Assembly (NCBI RefSeq): GCF_018070565.1
Contig: NZ_JAGPXL010000001.1
Span: 186,001 to 250,000 of the forward strand
Source: Streptomyces sp. B93
GTDB lineage: Bacteria > Actinomycetota > Actinomycetes > Streptomycetales > Streptomycetaceae
Direction of reading: 5' to 3'
Length of the DNA stretch: 64,000 nucleotides
This document shows positions 29,724 to 38,932 of this stretch, in pieces (the first letter of the stretch is position 1; every line of letters starts with the position of its first letter). The notes beneath the pieces are model-generated. The model searched no databases. It had not been told where the DNA came from and saw only the letters and a program-made list of their open reading frames with translations. The translations under genes were made by a program, and so were the position numbers.

Positions 29724-31154
29724 CTACTGCCTCTCCTCGCCGATGTGGTGCACCCGGACCATGTTCGTCGTGCCGGACATGCCGGGCGGGGAGCCCGCCG
29801 TGATGACGACCGTGTCGTCCTTGTCGCAGCGGGCGTACTGGGTGAGCAGGTCGTCGACCTGGTCGACCATCGCGTCGGTCGAGCCGACGTGCGGGCCGAG
29901 GAAGGTTTCCACGCCCCACGTCAGGCTGAGCTGGGAGCGCGTCGCCGGGTCGGGGGTGAAGGCGAGCAGGGGGATCGGGGAGCGGTATCGCGAGAGGCGG
30001 CGGGCCGTGTCGCCGGACTGGGTGAAGGCGACGAGGAACTTGGCGCCGAGGAAGTCGCCCATCTCCGCCGCCGCGCGGGCGACCGCGCCGCCCTGGGTGC
30101 GGGGCTTGTTGCTCTCGGTGAGGGGTGGGAGCCCCTTGGCGAGCAGGTCCTCCTCCGCCGCGGTGACGATCTTGGCCATGGTGCGGACCGTCTCGACGGG
30201 GTACTTGCCGACGCTGGTCTCGCCGGAGAGCATCACCGCGTCGGTGCCGTCGATGACGGCGTTGGCGACGTCGCTGGCCTCGGCCCGGGTGGGCCGGGAG
30301 TTGTCGATCATGGAGTCGAGCATCTGCGTGGCGACGATGACCGGCTTGGCGTTGCGCCGGGCGAGTTTGATGGCGCGCTTCTGGACGATGGGGACCTGTT
30401 CGAGGGGCATTTCGACGCCGAGGTCTCCGCGGGCGACCATGATGCCGTCGAAGGCGGCGACGATGTCGTCGAGGTGGTCGACGGCCTGGGGTTTCTCGAC
30501 CTTGGCGATGACGGGGAGTCGGCGGCCCTCCTCGGCCATGATGCGGTGGACGTCGTCGGCGTCGCGTCCGCTGCGTACGAAGGAGAGGGCGATGACGTCG
30601 AAGCCGGTGCGCAGGGCCCAGCGGAGGTCGGCTTCGTCCTTGTCGGAGAGGGCGGGGACGGAGACGGCGACGCCGGGGAGGTTGAGGCCCTTGTTGTCGG
30701 AGACCATGCCGCCTTCGACGACCGTGGTGTGGACGCGGGGTCCGTCCACGGCGGTGACTTCGAGGCAGACCTTGCCGTCGTCGACGAGGATGCGTTCGCC
30801 GGGGGTGACGTCAGTGGCGAGGCCTTTGTAGGTGGTTCCGCAGGAGGTGCGGTCGCCTTGGGCGTCGTCCTCGGCGGTGATGGTGAAGTGGTCGCCGCGT
30901 TCAAGGAGTACGGGGCCTTCGGTGAAGCGGCCGAGTCGGATCTTCGGACCCTGAAGGTCGGCGAGGACGCCGACGCTGCGGCCGGTTTCGTCGGCGGCCT
31001 TGCGTACGCGCTGGTAGCGCTCCTCGTGGTCGGCGTAGCTGCCGTGGCTGAGATTGAATCGGGCGACGTCCATTCCGGCTTCGACCAGGGCTTTGATCTG
31101 GTCGTAGGAGTCGGTGGCGGGGCCCAGGGTGCAGACGATCTTTGCTCGGCGCAT
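29724..31154 (-). CDS. pyk: pyruvate kinase
   Basis: 476-residue pyruvate kinase, converting phosphoenolpyruvate and ADP to pyruvate and ATP at the end of glycolysis. The N-terminus MRRAKIVCTLGPATDSYDQI, the substrate loop VARFNLSHGSY, the signature VEKPQAVDHLDDI, MVARGDLGVEMPLEQVP, and the catalytic-region SGETSVGKYPVE are all canonical. Length is normal. Streptomyces usually has two pyruvate kinases; which one this is cannot be settled here. Its end lies 7 bp from the convergent LAGLIDADG gene, so no dedicated terminator fits between them. Confidence 0.96.
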   Translation of the reverse strand: MRRAKIVCTLGPATDSYDQIKALVEAGMDVARFNLSHGSYADHEERYQRVRKAADETGRSVGVLADLQGPKIRLGRFTEGPVLLERGDHFTITAEDDAQGDRTSCGTTYKGLATDVTPGERILVDDGKVCLEVTAVDGPRVHTTVVEGGMVSDNKGLNLPGVAVSVPALSDKDEADLRWALRTGFDVIALSFVRSGRDADDVHRIMAEEGRRLPVIAKVEKPQAVDHLDDIVAAFDGIMVARGDLGVEMPLEQVPIVQKRAIKLARRNAKPVIVATQMLDSMIDNSRPTRAEASDVANAVIDGTDAVMLSGETSVGKYPVETVRTMAKIVTAAEEDLLAKGLPPLTESNKPRTQGGAVARAAAEMGDFLGAKFLVAFTQSGDTARRLSRYRSPIPLLAFTPDPATRSQLSLTWGVETFLGPHVGSTDAMVDQVDDLLTQYARCDKDDTVVITAGSPPGMSGTTNMVRVHHIGEERQ

Positions 31155-31329
31155 GTTTCGAGCCTAGGCCTTACCGATGGGTAGGGAATTGGTCCGGCAT
31201 GACGACTCAACAACCTTTCAGTGAAGGGGTGTTGACAAGCGTTGAATTGTGCGGCGGGACGCTCCGATGAGCGCGAATGAAGAATTGCAGGGGCCGCGCG
31301 AATTCGGCTGTCTTTTCGGTGCAGTACGG

Positions 31330-32034
31330 CTAGAGGGTGGGCGGCGTCATGGTGAAGCGGGCGTTGACGGTGGCGTAGACGTGTTGCCGTTGGGGTTCGA
31401 GGTCGAGGGGTACGGCGGCGAGGTCTTCGGCGGCGCCGGAGTAGGCGACGTTGCGCATGCGGGCGGGGGTGGCGGCGCTGCGGTACGCCTCGGGGTTCTC
31501 GGCGCCGATGTCGGCGATCTCGACGAGGGCGGCGAGGGTGGTGCCGAGGGCGTCGGCGTATTCGCGGGCGCGTTGGACGGCTTCGGTGACGGCTTGTTGG
31601 CGGGCTTGCCGGTGGGCGGGTGAGGTGGGGCGGAGGGTCCACCAGGGGCCGTCGACTCGGGTGAGTTCGAGGTCGGCGAGGCGGGTGGTGAGTTCGCCGA
31701 GGGCGGTGAAGTCGGTGAGTTCGGCGGTGATGTGGACGGTGCCGTGGTAGGTGCGGACGCGTTCGCCGCGCCCGTGTTTGGTGAGTTCGGGGGTGATGGA
31801 GAAGGTGCCGGTCTCCAGGCGTTCGACAGCGTCGCCGTAGGTCTTGACGAGGTCGAGGGCGGCGGTGTTGCGGCGGGTGAGGTCGTCGAGGGCGGTGCGG
31901 CGGTCACGGCCGCGGGCGCCGACGGTGATGGTGATGCGGGCGAGTTCGGGGTCGACTTCCAGGTGGGCTTCGCCGCGCACGGCGATGCGGGGGGCGTCAG
32001 GGGTGCCGTAGGGCAGGGCGGTTGGGGTGGCCAT
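31330..32034 (-). CDS. SIMPL domain-containing protein
   Basis: 234 residues of the SIMPL/DUF541 family (domain first linked to IRAK/TLR signalling, common in bacteria with no settled function). The pattern IAVRGEAHLEVDPELARITI at the start, then SITPELTKHGRGERVRTYHG in the middle, and AREYADALG later fit the family. No signal peptide is visible, whereas many family members are exported. The ATG at 32034 (MATPTALPYG) is preferred over an upstream in-frame ATG at 32082. Confidence 0.82.
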   Translation of the reverse strand: MATPTALPYGTPDAPRIAVRGEAHLEVDPELARITITVGARGRDRRTALDDLTRRNTAALDLVKTYGDAVERLETGTFSITPELTKHGRGERVRTYHGTVHITAELTDFTALGELTTRLADLELTRVDGPWWTLRPTSPAHRQARQQAVTEAVQRAREYADALGTTLAALVEIADIGAENPEAYRSAATPARMRNVAYSGAAEDLAAVPLDLEPQRQHVYATVNARFTMTPPTL

Positions 32035-32151
32035 ACGTCCCACTCTGTCAGGTGTGGGGCGGTTGGCGCCCGGATGCTGCACGGGGACGCACAGGCCGGG
32101 TCACCAGATCGAAACGTTGGAGGGCTGTTGTCGTTGGTGGCGGACGCGTCA

Positions 32152-32186
32152 GAATCTACGCGCGTTATCCACGTGCGTTATCTACG
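32152..32186 (+). promoter_or_regulatory. triple 13-bp direct repeat upstream of nucleotidase
   Basis: ATCYACG occurs at 32154, 32167 and 32180, exactly 13 bp apart. The last two units also share GCGTT before it. The set ends 36 bp before the start codon of the 5'-nucleotidase gene. Direct repeats with this spacing suggest binding of a regulator in tandem; none is identified. Confidence 0.4.
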
Positions 32187-32222
32187 CGCGTCGTCGCGAC
32201 CACGCTCCGAGGAGTACGAGCC

Positions 32223-34028
32223 ATGCCGTTGAATCGCCGGAAGTTCCTGAAGAAGTCCGCCGTGACCGGGGCGGGGGTGGCGATCGCCGGTGCGGCGGCG
32301 GCTCCGGCGGCGGCCGCAGCCGGGGGCGGGAAGGGCGCGAAGGGCGGCAAGCGGTACTCGCTGACCGTGCTGGGTACGACCGATCTGCACGGCCGGGTCT
32401 TCAACTGGGACTACTTCAAGGACGCCGACTACGCCGACGCGGCGGGCAACACCCAGGGTCTGGCCCGGATCTCCACGCTGGTGAACCAGGTCCGTGCGGA
32501 GAAGGGCCGCCGCAACACGCTGCTGCTGGACGCGGGTGACACGATCCAGGGCACCCCGCTGACGTACTACTACGCCAAGGTGGACCCGATCACCGCGGAG
32601 GGCGGTCCGGTGCATCCGATGGCGCAGGCGATGAACGCCATCGGCTATGACGCGGTGGCGCTCGGCAACCACGAGTTCAACTACGGCATCGAGACGCTGC
32701 GCAAGTTCGAGGAGCAGTGCGACTTCCCGCTGCTCGGGGCGAACGCGGTGGACGCGAAGACGCTGAAGCCCGCTTTCCCGCCGTACTTCATGAAGACGTT
32801 CCGGGTGCCGGGGGCGCGGCCGGTGAAGGTGGCGGTGCTGGGGCTGACGAACCCGGGTATCGCGATCTGGGACAAGGCGTACGTGCAGGGCAAGCTGGCG
32901 TTCCCGGGTCTGGAGGAGCAGGCCGCGAAGTGGGTGCCCAGGCTGAAGTCGATGGGTGCGGACGTGGTCGTGGTGTCGGCGCACTCGGGTTCGTCCGGTA
33001 CGTCGTCGTACGGTGACCAGTTGCCGCATGTGGAGAACGCGGCGGCGAACGTGGCGCGGCTGGTGCCGGACATCGACGCGATCCTGGTGGGGCACGCGCA
33101 TGTGGAGATCCCGGAGCTGAGGGTCACCAACGACAGGACCGGTAAGACGGTGGTGCTGTCGGAGCCGTTGGCGTACGCGCAGCGGATGTCGGTGTTCGAC
33201 TTCGAGCTGGTGTTCGCCAAGGGGCGCTGGAGTGTGGAGTCGGTGTCGGCGAAGGTGCTGAACTCCAACACGGTCGAGGACGATCCGAAGATCACGAAGC
33301 TGCTGGCGGACGAGCACGCGAAGGTCGTGGAGTACGTCAACCAGGTCGTCGGCACGGCGACGGAGACCCTGACGACGGTCGAGGCCCGTTACAAGGACGC
33401 CCCGATCATCGACCTGATCACCAAGGTCCAGGAGGACGTGGTGAGGGAGGCGCTGGCGGGGACCGAGTACGCGGCGCTGCCGGTGATCGCGCAGGCGTCG
33501 CCGTTCTCGCGTACGTCGGAGATCCCGGCGGGTGAGGTGACGATCCGGGATCTGTCGAGCCTGTACGTGTACGACAACACGCTGGTCGCGAAGCTGATGA
33601 CGGGGGCTCAGCTGCGGGCGTACCTGGAGTATTCGGCGGAGTACTTCGTGCGGACGGCCGCGGGTGCCGCCGTGGACGTGAGCCAGCTGACGAACGCCAA
33701 CGGTCGTCCGGACTACAACTACGACTATGTGTCGGGTCTGTCGTACGACATCGACATCGCGCAGGCGGCGGGTTCGCGGATCAGGAACCTGACGTACGGC
33801 GGGGTGGCGCTCGATGACGCGCAGCAGTTCGTGTTCGCGGTGAACAACTACCGCGCGAACGGTGGTGGGGCGTTCCCGCATGTGGCGTCGGTGCCGGAGC
33901 TGTGGTCGGAGTCGACGGAGATCCGCACGCGGATCGCGGAGTGGGTGACGGCGAAGGGTGTGCTGGACCCGGAGGACTTCGCGTCGGTGGACTGGAGGCT
34001 GACGCGGGACGGTACGCCGGTGTTCTAG
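32223..34028 (+). CDS. Tat-exported 5'-nucleotidase / UDP-sugar hydrolase
   Basis: 601-residue metallophosphoesterase plus 5'-nucleotidase C-terminal domain, which releases phosphate and nucleoside from extracellular nucleotides. The N-terminus has a twin-arginine signal (NRRKFLKKSAVTGAG) with an Ala-rich core. Metal-binding motifs are TTDLHGRVFNWDYF, ALGNHEFNYG and VGHAHVEIP. The C-terminal substrate domain begins around residue 375 and contains SPFSRTSEIPAGEVTIRDL and the late NNYRANGGGAFPHV. ATG 32223 follows GAGGAG at good spacing. Three 13-bp direct repeats lie upstream. It probably serves phosphate or nucleoside scavenging. Confidence 0.92.
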   Translation: MPLNRRKFLKKSAVTGAGVAIAGAAAAPAAAAAGGGKGAKGGKRYSLTVLGTTDLHGRVFNWDYFKDADYADAAGNTQGLARISTLVNQVRAEKGRRNTLLLDAGDTIQGTPLTYYYAKVDPITAEGGPVHPMAQAMNAIGYDAVALGNHEFNYGIETLRKFEEQCDFPLLGANAVDAKTLKPAFPPYFMKTFRVPGARPVKVAVLGLTNPGIAIWDKAYVQGKLAFPGLEEQAAKWVPRLKSMGADVVVVSAHSGSSGTSSYGDQLPHVENAAANVARLVPDIDAILVGHAHVEIPELRVTNDRTGKTVVLSEPLAYAQRMSVFDFELVFAKGRWSVESVSAKVLNSNTVEDDPKITKLLADEHAKVVEYVNQVVGTATETLTTVEARYKDAPIIDLITKVQEDVVREALAGTEYAALPVIAQASPFSRTSEIPAGEVTIRDLSSLYVYDNTLVAKLMTGAQLRAYLEYSAEYFVRTAAGAAVDVSQLTNANGRPDYNYDYVSGLSYDIDIAQAAGSRIRNLTYGGVALDDAQQFVFAVNNYRANGGGAFPHVASVPELWSESTEIRTRIAEWVTAKGVLDPEDFASVDWRLTRDGTPVF

Positions 34029-34073
34029 TCGCGTCTTGAGCGCCTTCCGGGCGTGTTCCGGGTGCGGGCGGCC

Positions 34074-35498
34074 TCAGATTCCGTCGACCAGGGGGGTGAG
34101 TGGTCTTGCCTCGTTCTGGCGGGTCGGCGGGATCTGGGGCCGTTGTTGTGGGAGGCCGAAGGTGGTGAAGGCGGTGCGTGGGGGGAGGGGGTAGGGGTCT
34201 TTGCCGGTGAGGGTGTTGAGGATGGTGGCGCTGCGCCAGGCGGTGAGGCCGAGGTCGGGGGTGCCGATGCCGTGGGTGTGGCGTTGGGCGTGCTGGACGT
34301 AGATGTGGCAGCCGGAGGCGGTGACGGCGGGGTCGAGGGCGATGCGGTAGTGCTCGTCGACGCGTGGGCGGTCGTGGCTGTCGCGGCGCAGATAGGGGTC
34401 GAGTCCGGCGAGGAGTCGGTCGAGGGGGCGTTCGCGGTGGCCGGTGGCGAGGATGACGGCGTCGGTGGTGAGGCGGGTGCGGGTGCCCTGTTGGGTGTGT
34501 TCGAGGTGGAGTTCGATCTTGGTGGTGGCGAGGCGTCCGGCGGTGCGGACGCGGACGCCGGGGGTGAGTACGGCGTCGGGCCAGCCGCCGTTGAGGGTGC
34601 GGCGGTACAGCTCGTCGTGGATGGCGGTGAGGGTGTCGGTGTCGATGCCGCGGTGGAGTTGCCACTGGGTGGTGAGGAGGTGGTCGCGGGCGGGTTCGGG
34701 GAGGGCGTGGAAGTAGCGGGTGTAGTCGGGGGTGAAGTGTTCGAGGCCGAGGCGTGAGTGTTCCCTGGGGGCGAAGGCGGGGGTGCGGCCGAGCCAGTGG
34801 AGGGCTTCGTGGCCTTGGGGGCGGTGGCGGAGCAGGTCGAGGAAGATCTCGGCGCCGGACTGTCCGGAGCCGATGACGGTGATGTGCCCGGCGGTGAGCA
34901 GGGTGGTGCGGTGGTCGAGGTAGTCGGCGGAGTGGACGACGGGTACGCCGGGGGCGTCGACGAGGGGGCGCAGGGCGTCGGGGACGTGGGGTTCGGTGCC
35001 GGTGCCGAGGGCGATGTTGCGGGTGTAGGTGCGGCCGAGGGTCTCGGCCCGGCCGTCGGGGTCGAGGTGGGTGTGGTCGACCTCGAAGACGTCGCGTTCG
35101 GGGTTCCAGCGGACGGCGTCGACCTGGTGGTGGAAGCGGAGTCCGGGGAGGTTGTCGGCGACCCAGCGGCAGTAGGCGTCGTACTCGGCGCGCTGGGTGT
35201 GGAGGCGTTCGGCGAAGTAGAAGGGGAAGAGGCGGTCGCGGCTTCTGAGGTAGTTGAGGAAGGTCCAGGGGCTGGTGGGGTCGGCGAGGGTGACGAGGTC
35301 GGCGAGGAAGGGGCCTTGGACGCGGGTGCCGTCGATGAGGAGGCCGGGGTGCCAGTCGAAGGTGGGGCGTTGTTCGTAGAAGACGGCGTCGAGTTCGGGG
35401 AGGGGGTGGGCGAGGGCGGCGAGGGAGAGGTTGGCGGGGCCGTTGCCGATGCCGACGCGGTGTCGGGGGGTTTCGGGGGGGTGGGGTGGCGTGCTCAT
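34074..35498 (-). CDS. SidA/IucD-family lysine/ornithine N-monooxygenase
   Basis: 474-residue flavoprotein that hydroxylates the side-chain amine of lysine or ornithine with NADPH and O2. The FAD motif is VGIGNGPANLSLAAL near residue 15, the NADPH motif VIGSGQSGAEIF near residue 195, and the C-terminal signature ATGHRERPLDRLL near residue 370 (usually ATGY). Length matches LucD/AlcA/DesB-type lysine hydroxylases. No siderophore synthetase, decarboxylase or exporter gene is next to it, and I see no iron-box upstream. The ATG at 35498 is the first plausible start before the FAD motif. Confidence 0.87.
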   Translation of the reverse strand: MSTPPHPPETPRHRVGIGNGPANLSLAALAHPLPELDAVFYEQRPTFDWHPGLLIDGTRVQGPFLADLVTLADPTSPWTFLNYLRSRDRLFPFYFAERLHTQRAEYDAYCRWVADNLPGLRFHHQVDAVRWNPERDVFEVDHTHLDPDGRAETLGRTYTRNIALGTGTEPHVPDALRPLVDAPGVPVVHSADYLDHRTTLLTAGHITVIGSGQSGAEIFLDLLRHRPQGHEALHWLGRTPAFAPREHSRLGLEHFTPDYTRYFHALPEPARDHLLTTQWQLHRGIDTDTLTAIHDELYRRTLNGGWPDAVLTPGVRVRTAGRLATTKIELHLEHTQQGTRTRLTTDAVILATGHRERPLDRLLAGLDPYLRRDSHDRPRVDEHYRIALDPAVTASGCHIYVQHAQRHTHGIGTPDLGLTAWRSATILNTLTGKDPYPLPPRTAFTTFGLPQQRPQIPPTRQNEARPLTPLVDGI

Positions 35499-35618
35499 GG
35501 GTGTTCTCCGGGCGCGGGCGGCGGGGATCCGCAGGTGGACTTTCAGCTTGTCCGGAGAAGTGGCGGGTGCGCGGGGGGAAGGCCGGGATCGCACCCGAAA
35601 GGGGGTACGGGGCGGGGC

Positions 35619-35662
35619 GGCCCGGGGGTGTCGCGCGCTGGCGGGCGGCACCCCCGGGGGGC
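35619..35662 (-). terminator. probable pepN terminator
   Basis: Arms GGCCCGGGGGTG (35619-35630) and CACCCCCGGG with extra G/C bases (35649-35662) pair strongly. It lies 31 bp beyond the pepN stop, upstream of the monooxygenase gene on the same strand. Confidence 0.65.
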
Positions 35663-35692
35663 CTCGGTGTGTCGTAAGGGTCGTGCGGGTCG

Positions 35693-38188
35693 TCAGGCCT
35701 GGCGGACGCGCAGTGCGCGGGCGAGGTCGTCGAGTTGGTCGATGAGCTTGCGGCGCAGGGCCGGGATGGGGTCGGCGTCGCGCAGGCATTCCTCGCCGAG
35801 GCGCAGGGTGTCGGCGTCGACGGCGTGGACGGGGAACGCCCAGCGTCCGGCGGCGTCGGCGATGGCGGGCCCGCGGCGGGCGGCGAGGGCGACGGCGTCC
35901 TCGTAGTAGCGGGTGACGTAGGGCCGTAGCAGGTCGGCCTGTTCGGGCTGCCAGAAGCCGCGGGCGGTGGCGGTGAACAGGTAGTTGGAGAGGTCGTCGC
36001 CGGTGAACATGGCCTGCCAGGCGGCGTCCTTGGCGTCGGGGTCGGGCAGGGCGGCGCGGCAGCGGGCGGCGCCTTCCTGGCCGGTGGCGCTGGGGTCGCG
36101 GTCGAGTTCGGCGGCGATGGCGGTCTCGTCGGTGGCGCCGAGGACGGCGAGTCGGCCGAGGATGCGCCAGCGCAGTTCGGGGTCGAGTTCGGGGCCGCCG
36201 GGGACGGTGCCGTCGGCGAGCCAGGCGGCGAGGGTGTCGGGTTGGGCGGCGACGTCGATGGCGTGGCGTACGGCGATCAGGCGCAGTCCGGGGTGGTCGC
36301 CGTCCTCGGTGCGGCGGATGAGGTCGCGGCAGAGGGAGGAGAGGGTGGCGAGGGCGGCGGGGCGGTCGTCGGGGGCGGTGTAGCGGTCGGCGACCTGGGT
36401 GGTGGCGAAGGCGAGGACGCCTTGGGTGACGGCGAGGTCGGTTTCGTGGGGGAGGTGGGTGCGGGCGGTGTGGAGGTAGGTGGCGGGTGGGAGTTCGCCG
36501 TCGCGGACGGCGTCCCTGAGGGCGTTCCACACGACCGCGCGGGTGAGGGGGTCGGGGAGGCCGGAGAGGTTCTCGTCGAGGGTGTGGAACGACTTCGGGT
36601 CGAAGCGGATCTTGGTGTAGGTGAGGTCGCCGTCGTTGAGGACGAGCAGGGCGGGGCGTTTGCCGATGGGGTGGGTGCCGTCGGGCTGCGGGATGTCGAG
36701 TTCGACGCGTTCGCGCAGGGTGAGGCGGCCTTCGTCGGTGAGGTCCTGGTCGTAGAGGCCGACGGCGATGCGGTGGGGGCGGGTGCCGGTGCGGTCGACG
36801 GTGAGGGTGCAGACGCCGTTCTCGCCGGGGGTGATGTGGGGGGTGAGGGTGTCGACGCCGGTGGTGCGCAGCCAGGTGTCGGCCCAGGTGTGGACGTCAC
36901 GTTCGGTGGCGTCGGCGAGGGAGTCGATGAAGTCGGCGAGGGTGGCGTTGCCGAACTTGTGGCGGGTGAAGTGGTTGTTGATGCCGGTGAGGAAGTCCTT
37001 CTCGCCGAGCCAGGTGACGAGTTGGCGCAGGGCGGAGGCGCCCTTGGCGTAGGAGATGCCGTCGAAGTTGAGGAGGGCGGAGGCGGTGTCCTCGACGGAT
37101 TCGGGGGCGACGGGGTGGGTGGAGGGGCGCTGGTCGGCGTCGTAGCCCCAGGCCTTGCGGGTGATGCCGAAGTCGGTCCAGGTGTCGGTGAAGCGGGTGG
37201 CTTCGGCGACGGTCTGGTAGCCCATGTACTCGGCGAAGGACTCGTTGAGCCAGATGTCGTCCCACCAGCGCAGGGTGACGAGGTCGCCGAACCACATGTG
37301 GGCCATCTCGTGGGCGATGACCATGGCGCGGGTCTGGCGTTCGGTGTCGGTGACGGCGGAGCGGTAGACGAACTCGTCGCGGAAGGTGACGAGGCCGGGG
37401 TTCTCCATGGCGCCGGCGTTGAACTCGGGGACGAAGGCCTGGTCGTAGGAGTCGAAGGGGTAGGGCTCGTCGAACTTCTCGTGGTAGCGGTCGAAGCACG
37501 CGCGGGTGACGTCGAGGATCTCGTCGGCGTCGGTGTCGAGGTGGGGGGCGAGGGAGCGGCGGCAGTGGATGCCGAAGGGGAGGCCGCGGTGTTCGGTGCG
37601 GACGGAGTGCCAGGGTCCGGCGGCGACGGCGACGAGGTAGGTGGAGACAGGTGGGGTGGGGGCGGCCTGCCAGCGGCCGTCGCCGAGGTGTTCGGTGATG
37701 CCGTTGGCGAGGACGGTCCAGCCTTCGGGGGCGGTGACGGTGAGGTCGAAGACGGCCTTGAGGTCGGGCTGGTCGAAGGCGGCGAAGACGCGTTGGACGT
37801 CGTCCATGAACATCTGGGTGTAGACGTACGTCTCGTCGTCGCTGGGGTCGGTGAAGCGGTGCATGCCCTCGCCGGTGCGGGAGTAGCGCATGCGTGCGGT
37901 GACGCGCAGTTCGTGCTCACCGGGGGTGAGGTTCTTCAGCGGGAGGCGGTTCTCGGTGAGGCTCTCGGGGTCGAGGGGGTGTCCGTCGAGCGTGGCGGAG
38001 CGCAGTTCGGCGGGCTTGACCTCGACGAAGGTGTCCGTGGCGTCCTGGTCAGCGCGGACGGTGAACCGGATGACGGTGCTGGAGTCGAAGGTGTCGTCGC
38101 CGCCTGTCAGATCGAGGTCGATCGTGTAGCGGTGGACGTCGAGGAGCCTGGCACGGTTCTGCGCTTCGTCGCGCGTGAGTACGGACAT
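35693..38188 (-). CDS. pepN: aminopeptidase N (M1 family)
   Basis: 831-residue zinc aminopeptidase that removes N-terminal residues from peptides in the cytoplasm. The substrate-recognition GAMENPGLVTF motif and the zinc site VIAHEMAHMWFGDLVTLRWW with the third ligand Glu in NESFAEYMGYQ are intact. The C-terminal half is the helical ERAP1-like domain. Length matches the actinobacterial PepN. The ATG at 38188 (MSVLTRDEAQNRARLLDV) is the family start. It has its own likely terminator and is flanked upstream by a receiver-domain gene on the same strand (67-bp gap). Confidence 0.95.
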   Translation of the reverse strand: MSVLTRDEAQNRARLLDVHRYTIDLDLTGGDDTFDSSTVIRFTVRADQDATDTFVEVKPAELRSATLDGHPLDPESLTENRLPLKNLTPGEHELRVTARMRYSRTGEGMHRFTDPSDDETYVYTQMFMDDVQRVFAAFDQPDLKAVFDLTVTAPEGWTVLANGITEHLGDGRWQAAPTPPVSTYLVAVAAGPWHSVRTEHRGLPFGIHCRRSLAPHLDTDADEILDVTRACFDRYHEKFDEPYPFDSYDQAFVPEFNAGAMENPGLVTFRDEFVYRSAVTDTERQTRAMVIAHEMAHMWFGDLVTLRWWDDIWLNESFAEYMGYQTVAEATRFTDTWTDFGITRKAWGYDADQRPSTHPVAPESVEDTASALLNFDGISYAKGASALRQLVTWLGEKDFLTGINNHFTRHKFGNATLADFIDSLADATERDVHTWADTWLRTTGVDTLTPHITPGENGVCTLTVDRTGTRPHRIAVGLYDQDLTDEGRLTLRERVELDIPQPDGTHPIGKRPALLVLNDGDLTYTKIRFDPKSFHTLDENLSGLPDPLTRAVVWNALRDAVRDGELPPATYLHTARTHLPHETDLAVTQGVLAFATTQVADRYTAPDDRPAALATLSSLCRDLIRRTEDGDHPGLRLIAVRHAIDVAAQPDTLAAWLADGTVPGGPELDPELRWRILGRLAVLGATDETAIAAELDRDPSATGQEGAARCRAALPDPDAKDAAWQAMFTGDDLSNYLFTATARGFWQPEQADLLRPYVTRYYEDAVALAARRGPAIADAAGRWAFPVHAVDADTLRLGEECLRDADPIPALRRKLIDQLDDLARALRVRQA

Positions 38189-38255
38189 GCAGACATGCTG
38201 CCTGATGCCGCTGACAGCGCACAGGGGCGGAGGGGTTCCGTGCTCGATACGGGGG

Positions 38256-38795
38256 TTATGTCCGGTCCGGCTGGGGGTCGCGTTGGCCCGGCACGCGCGC
38301 GTCGGGGCCGTCGGGTTCGCCGTGGGGGTCGCCCGGGGCGCTGTCGAGGTGGGCCGGGTCGCTCTTGACGAGGGCGCGCAGTTCGCGGATCTCCTGTTGC
38401 AGTGCCAGTCGGCTCTGGTGGGCGTCGTAGAGGTAGCGGACCTTGGTGCGCAGGGTCCAGGGGTCCACGGGTTTGGGTACGAGGTCGGCGACGCCGAGGC
38501 GGAAGGCGGTGGCGGCCAGTTCCTGGTCGGGGCCGAAGCCGGTGAGCAGGACGACGGGTATGTGCTGGGTCTGTTCGAGGCGGCGCAGGTAGCGCACGAC
38601 CTCCAGGCCGCTGATGCCGGGCAGCCGGACGTCGAGCAGCAGGAGGCCGACCCGGCCGCGGAGGACCTGTTTGAGGGCTTCGTCGCCGCTGGTGGCGCTG
38701 GCGAGGAGGTGACCGAGTGGGGCGAGGGCGCTCTCCAGCGCGTACAGCGTGTCCTCGTGTTCGTCGACGATGAGGATCCTGGCGTCCGGCGGCAT
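38256..38795 (-). CDS. single-domain response regulator
   Basis: 179 residues. An N-terminal receiver domain (RILIVDEHEDTLYALESAL; phosphoacceptor Asp in LLLLDVRLPGISGLE; Thr in VVLLTGFG; Lys in VPKPVDPWTL) is followed by a short helix and a hydrophilic, probably disordered tail rich in Asp/Pro. There is no DNA-binding output domain, so signalling must be by protein contact. The first acidic pair is DE instead of the usual DD. No kinase gene is adjacent. The ATG at 38795 has GGGAGGGAGG just upstream. Confidence 0.83.
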   Translation of the reverse strand: MPPDARILIVDEHEDTLYALESALAPLGHLLASATSGDEALKQVLRGRVGLLLLDVRLPGISGLEVVRYLRRLEQTQHIPVVLLTGFGPDQELAATAFRLGVADLVPKPVDPWTLRTKVRYLYDAHQSRLALQQEIRELRALVKSDPAHLDSAPGDPHGEPDGPDARVPGQRDPQPDRT

Positions 38796-38932
38796 GCCCG
38801 ACCTCCCTCCCGCGCGACACCCAGGGCAGGCGGGTGCCGCTGACGTGGAGTGCTCGTCGGCTGACAAGGAGTGCACAGCGCAGCATGCCCGCTGTGTGGC
38901 CCGATGTCACGACCCCGTGGCATCTGCCCAGG

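Noticed and set aside
35499..35692. Iron box (DmdR1-type) upstream of the monooxygenase
   Set aside because: No sequence close to the TTAGGTTAGGCT-type palindrome is present.
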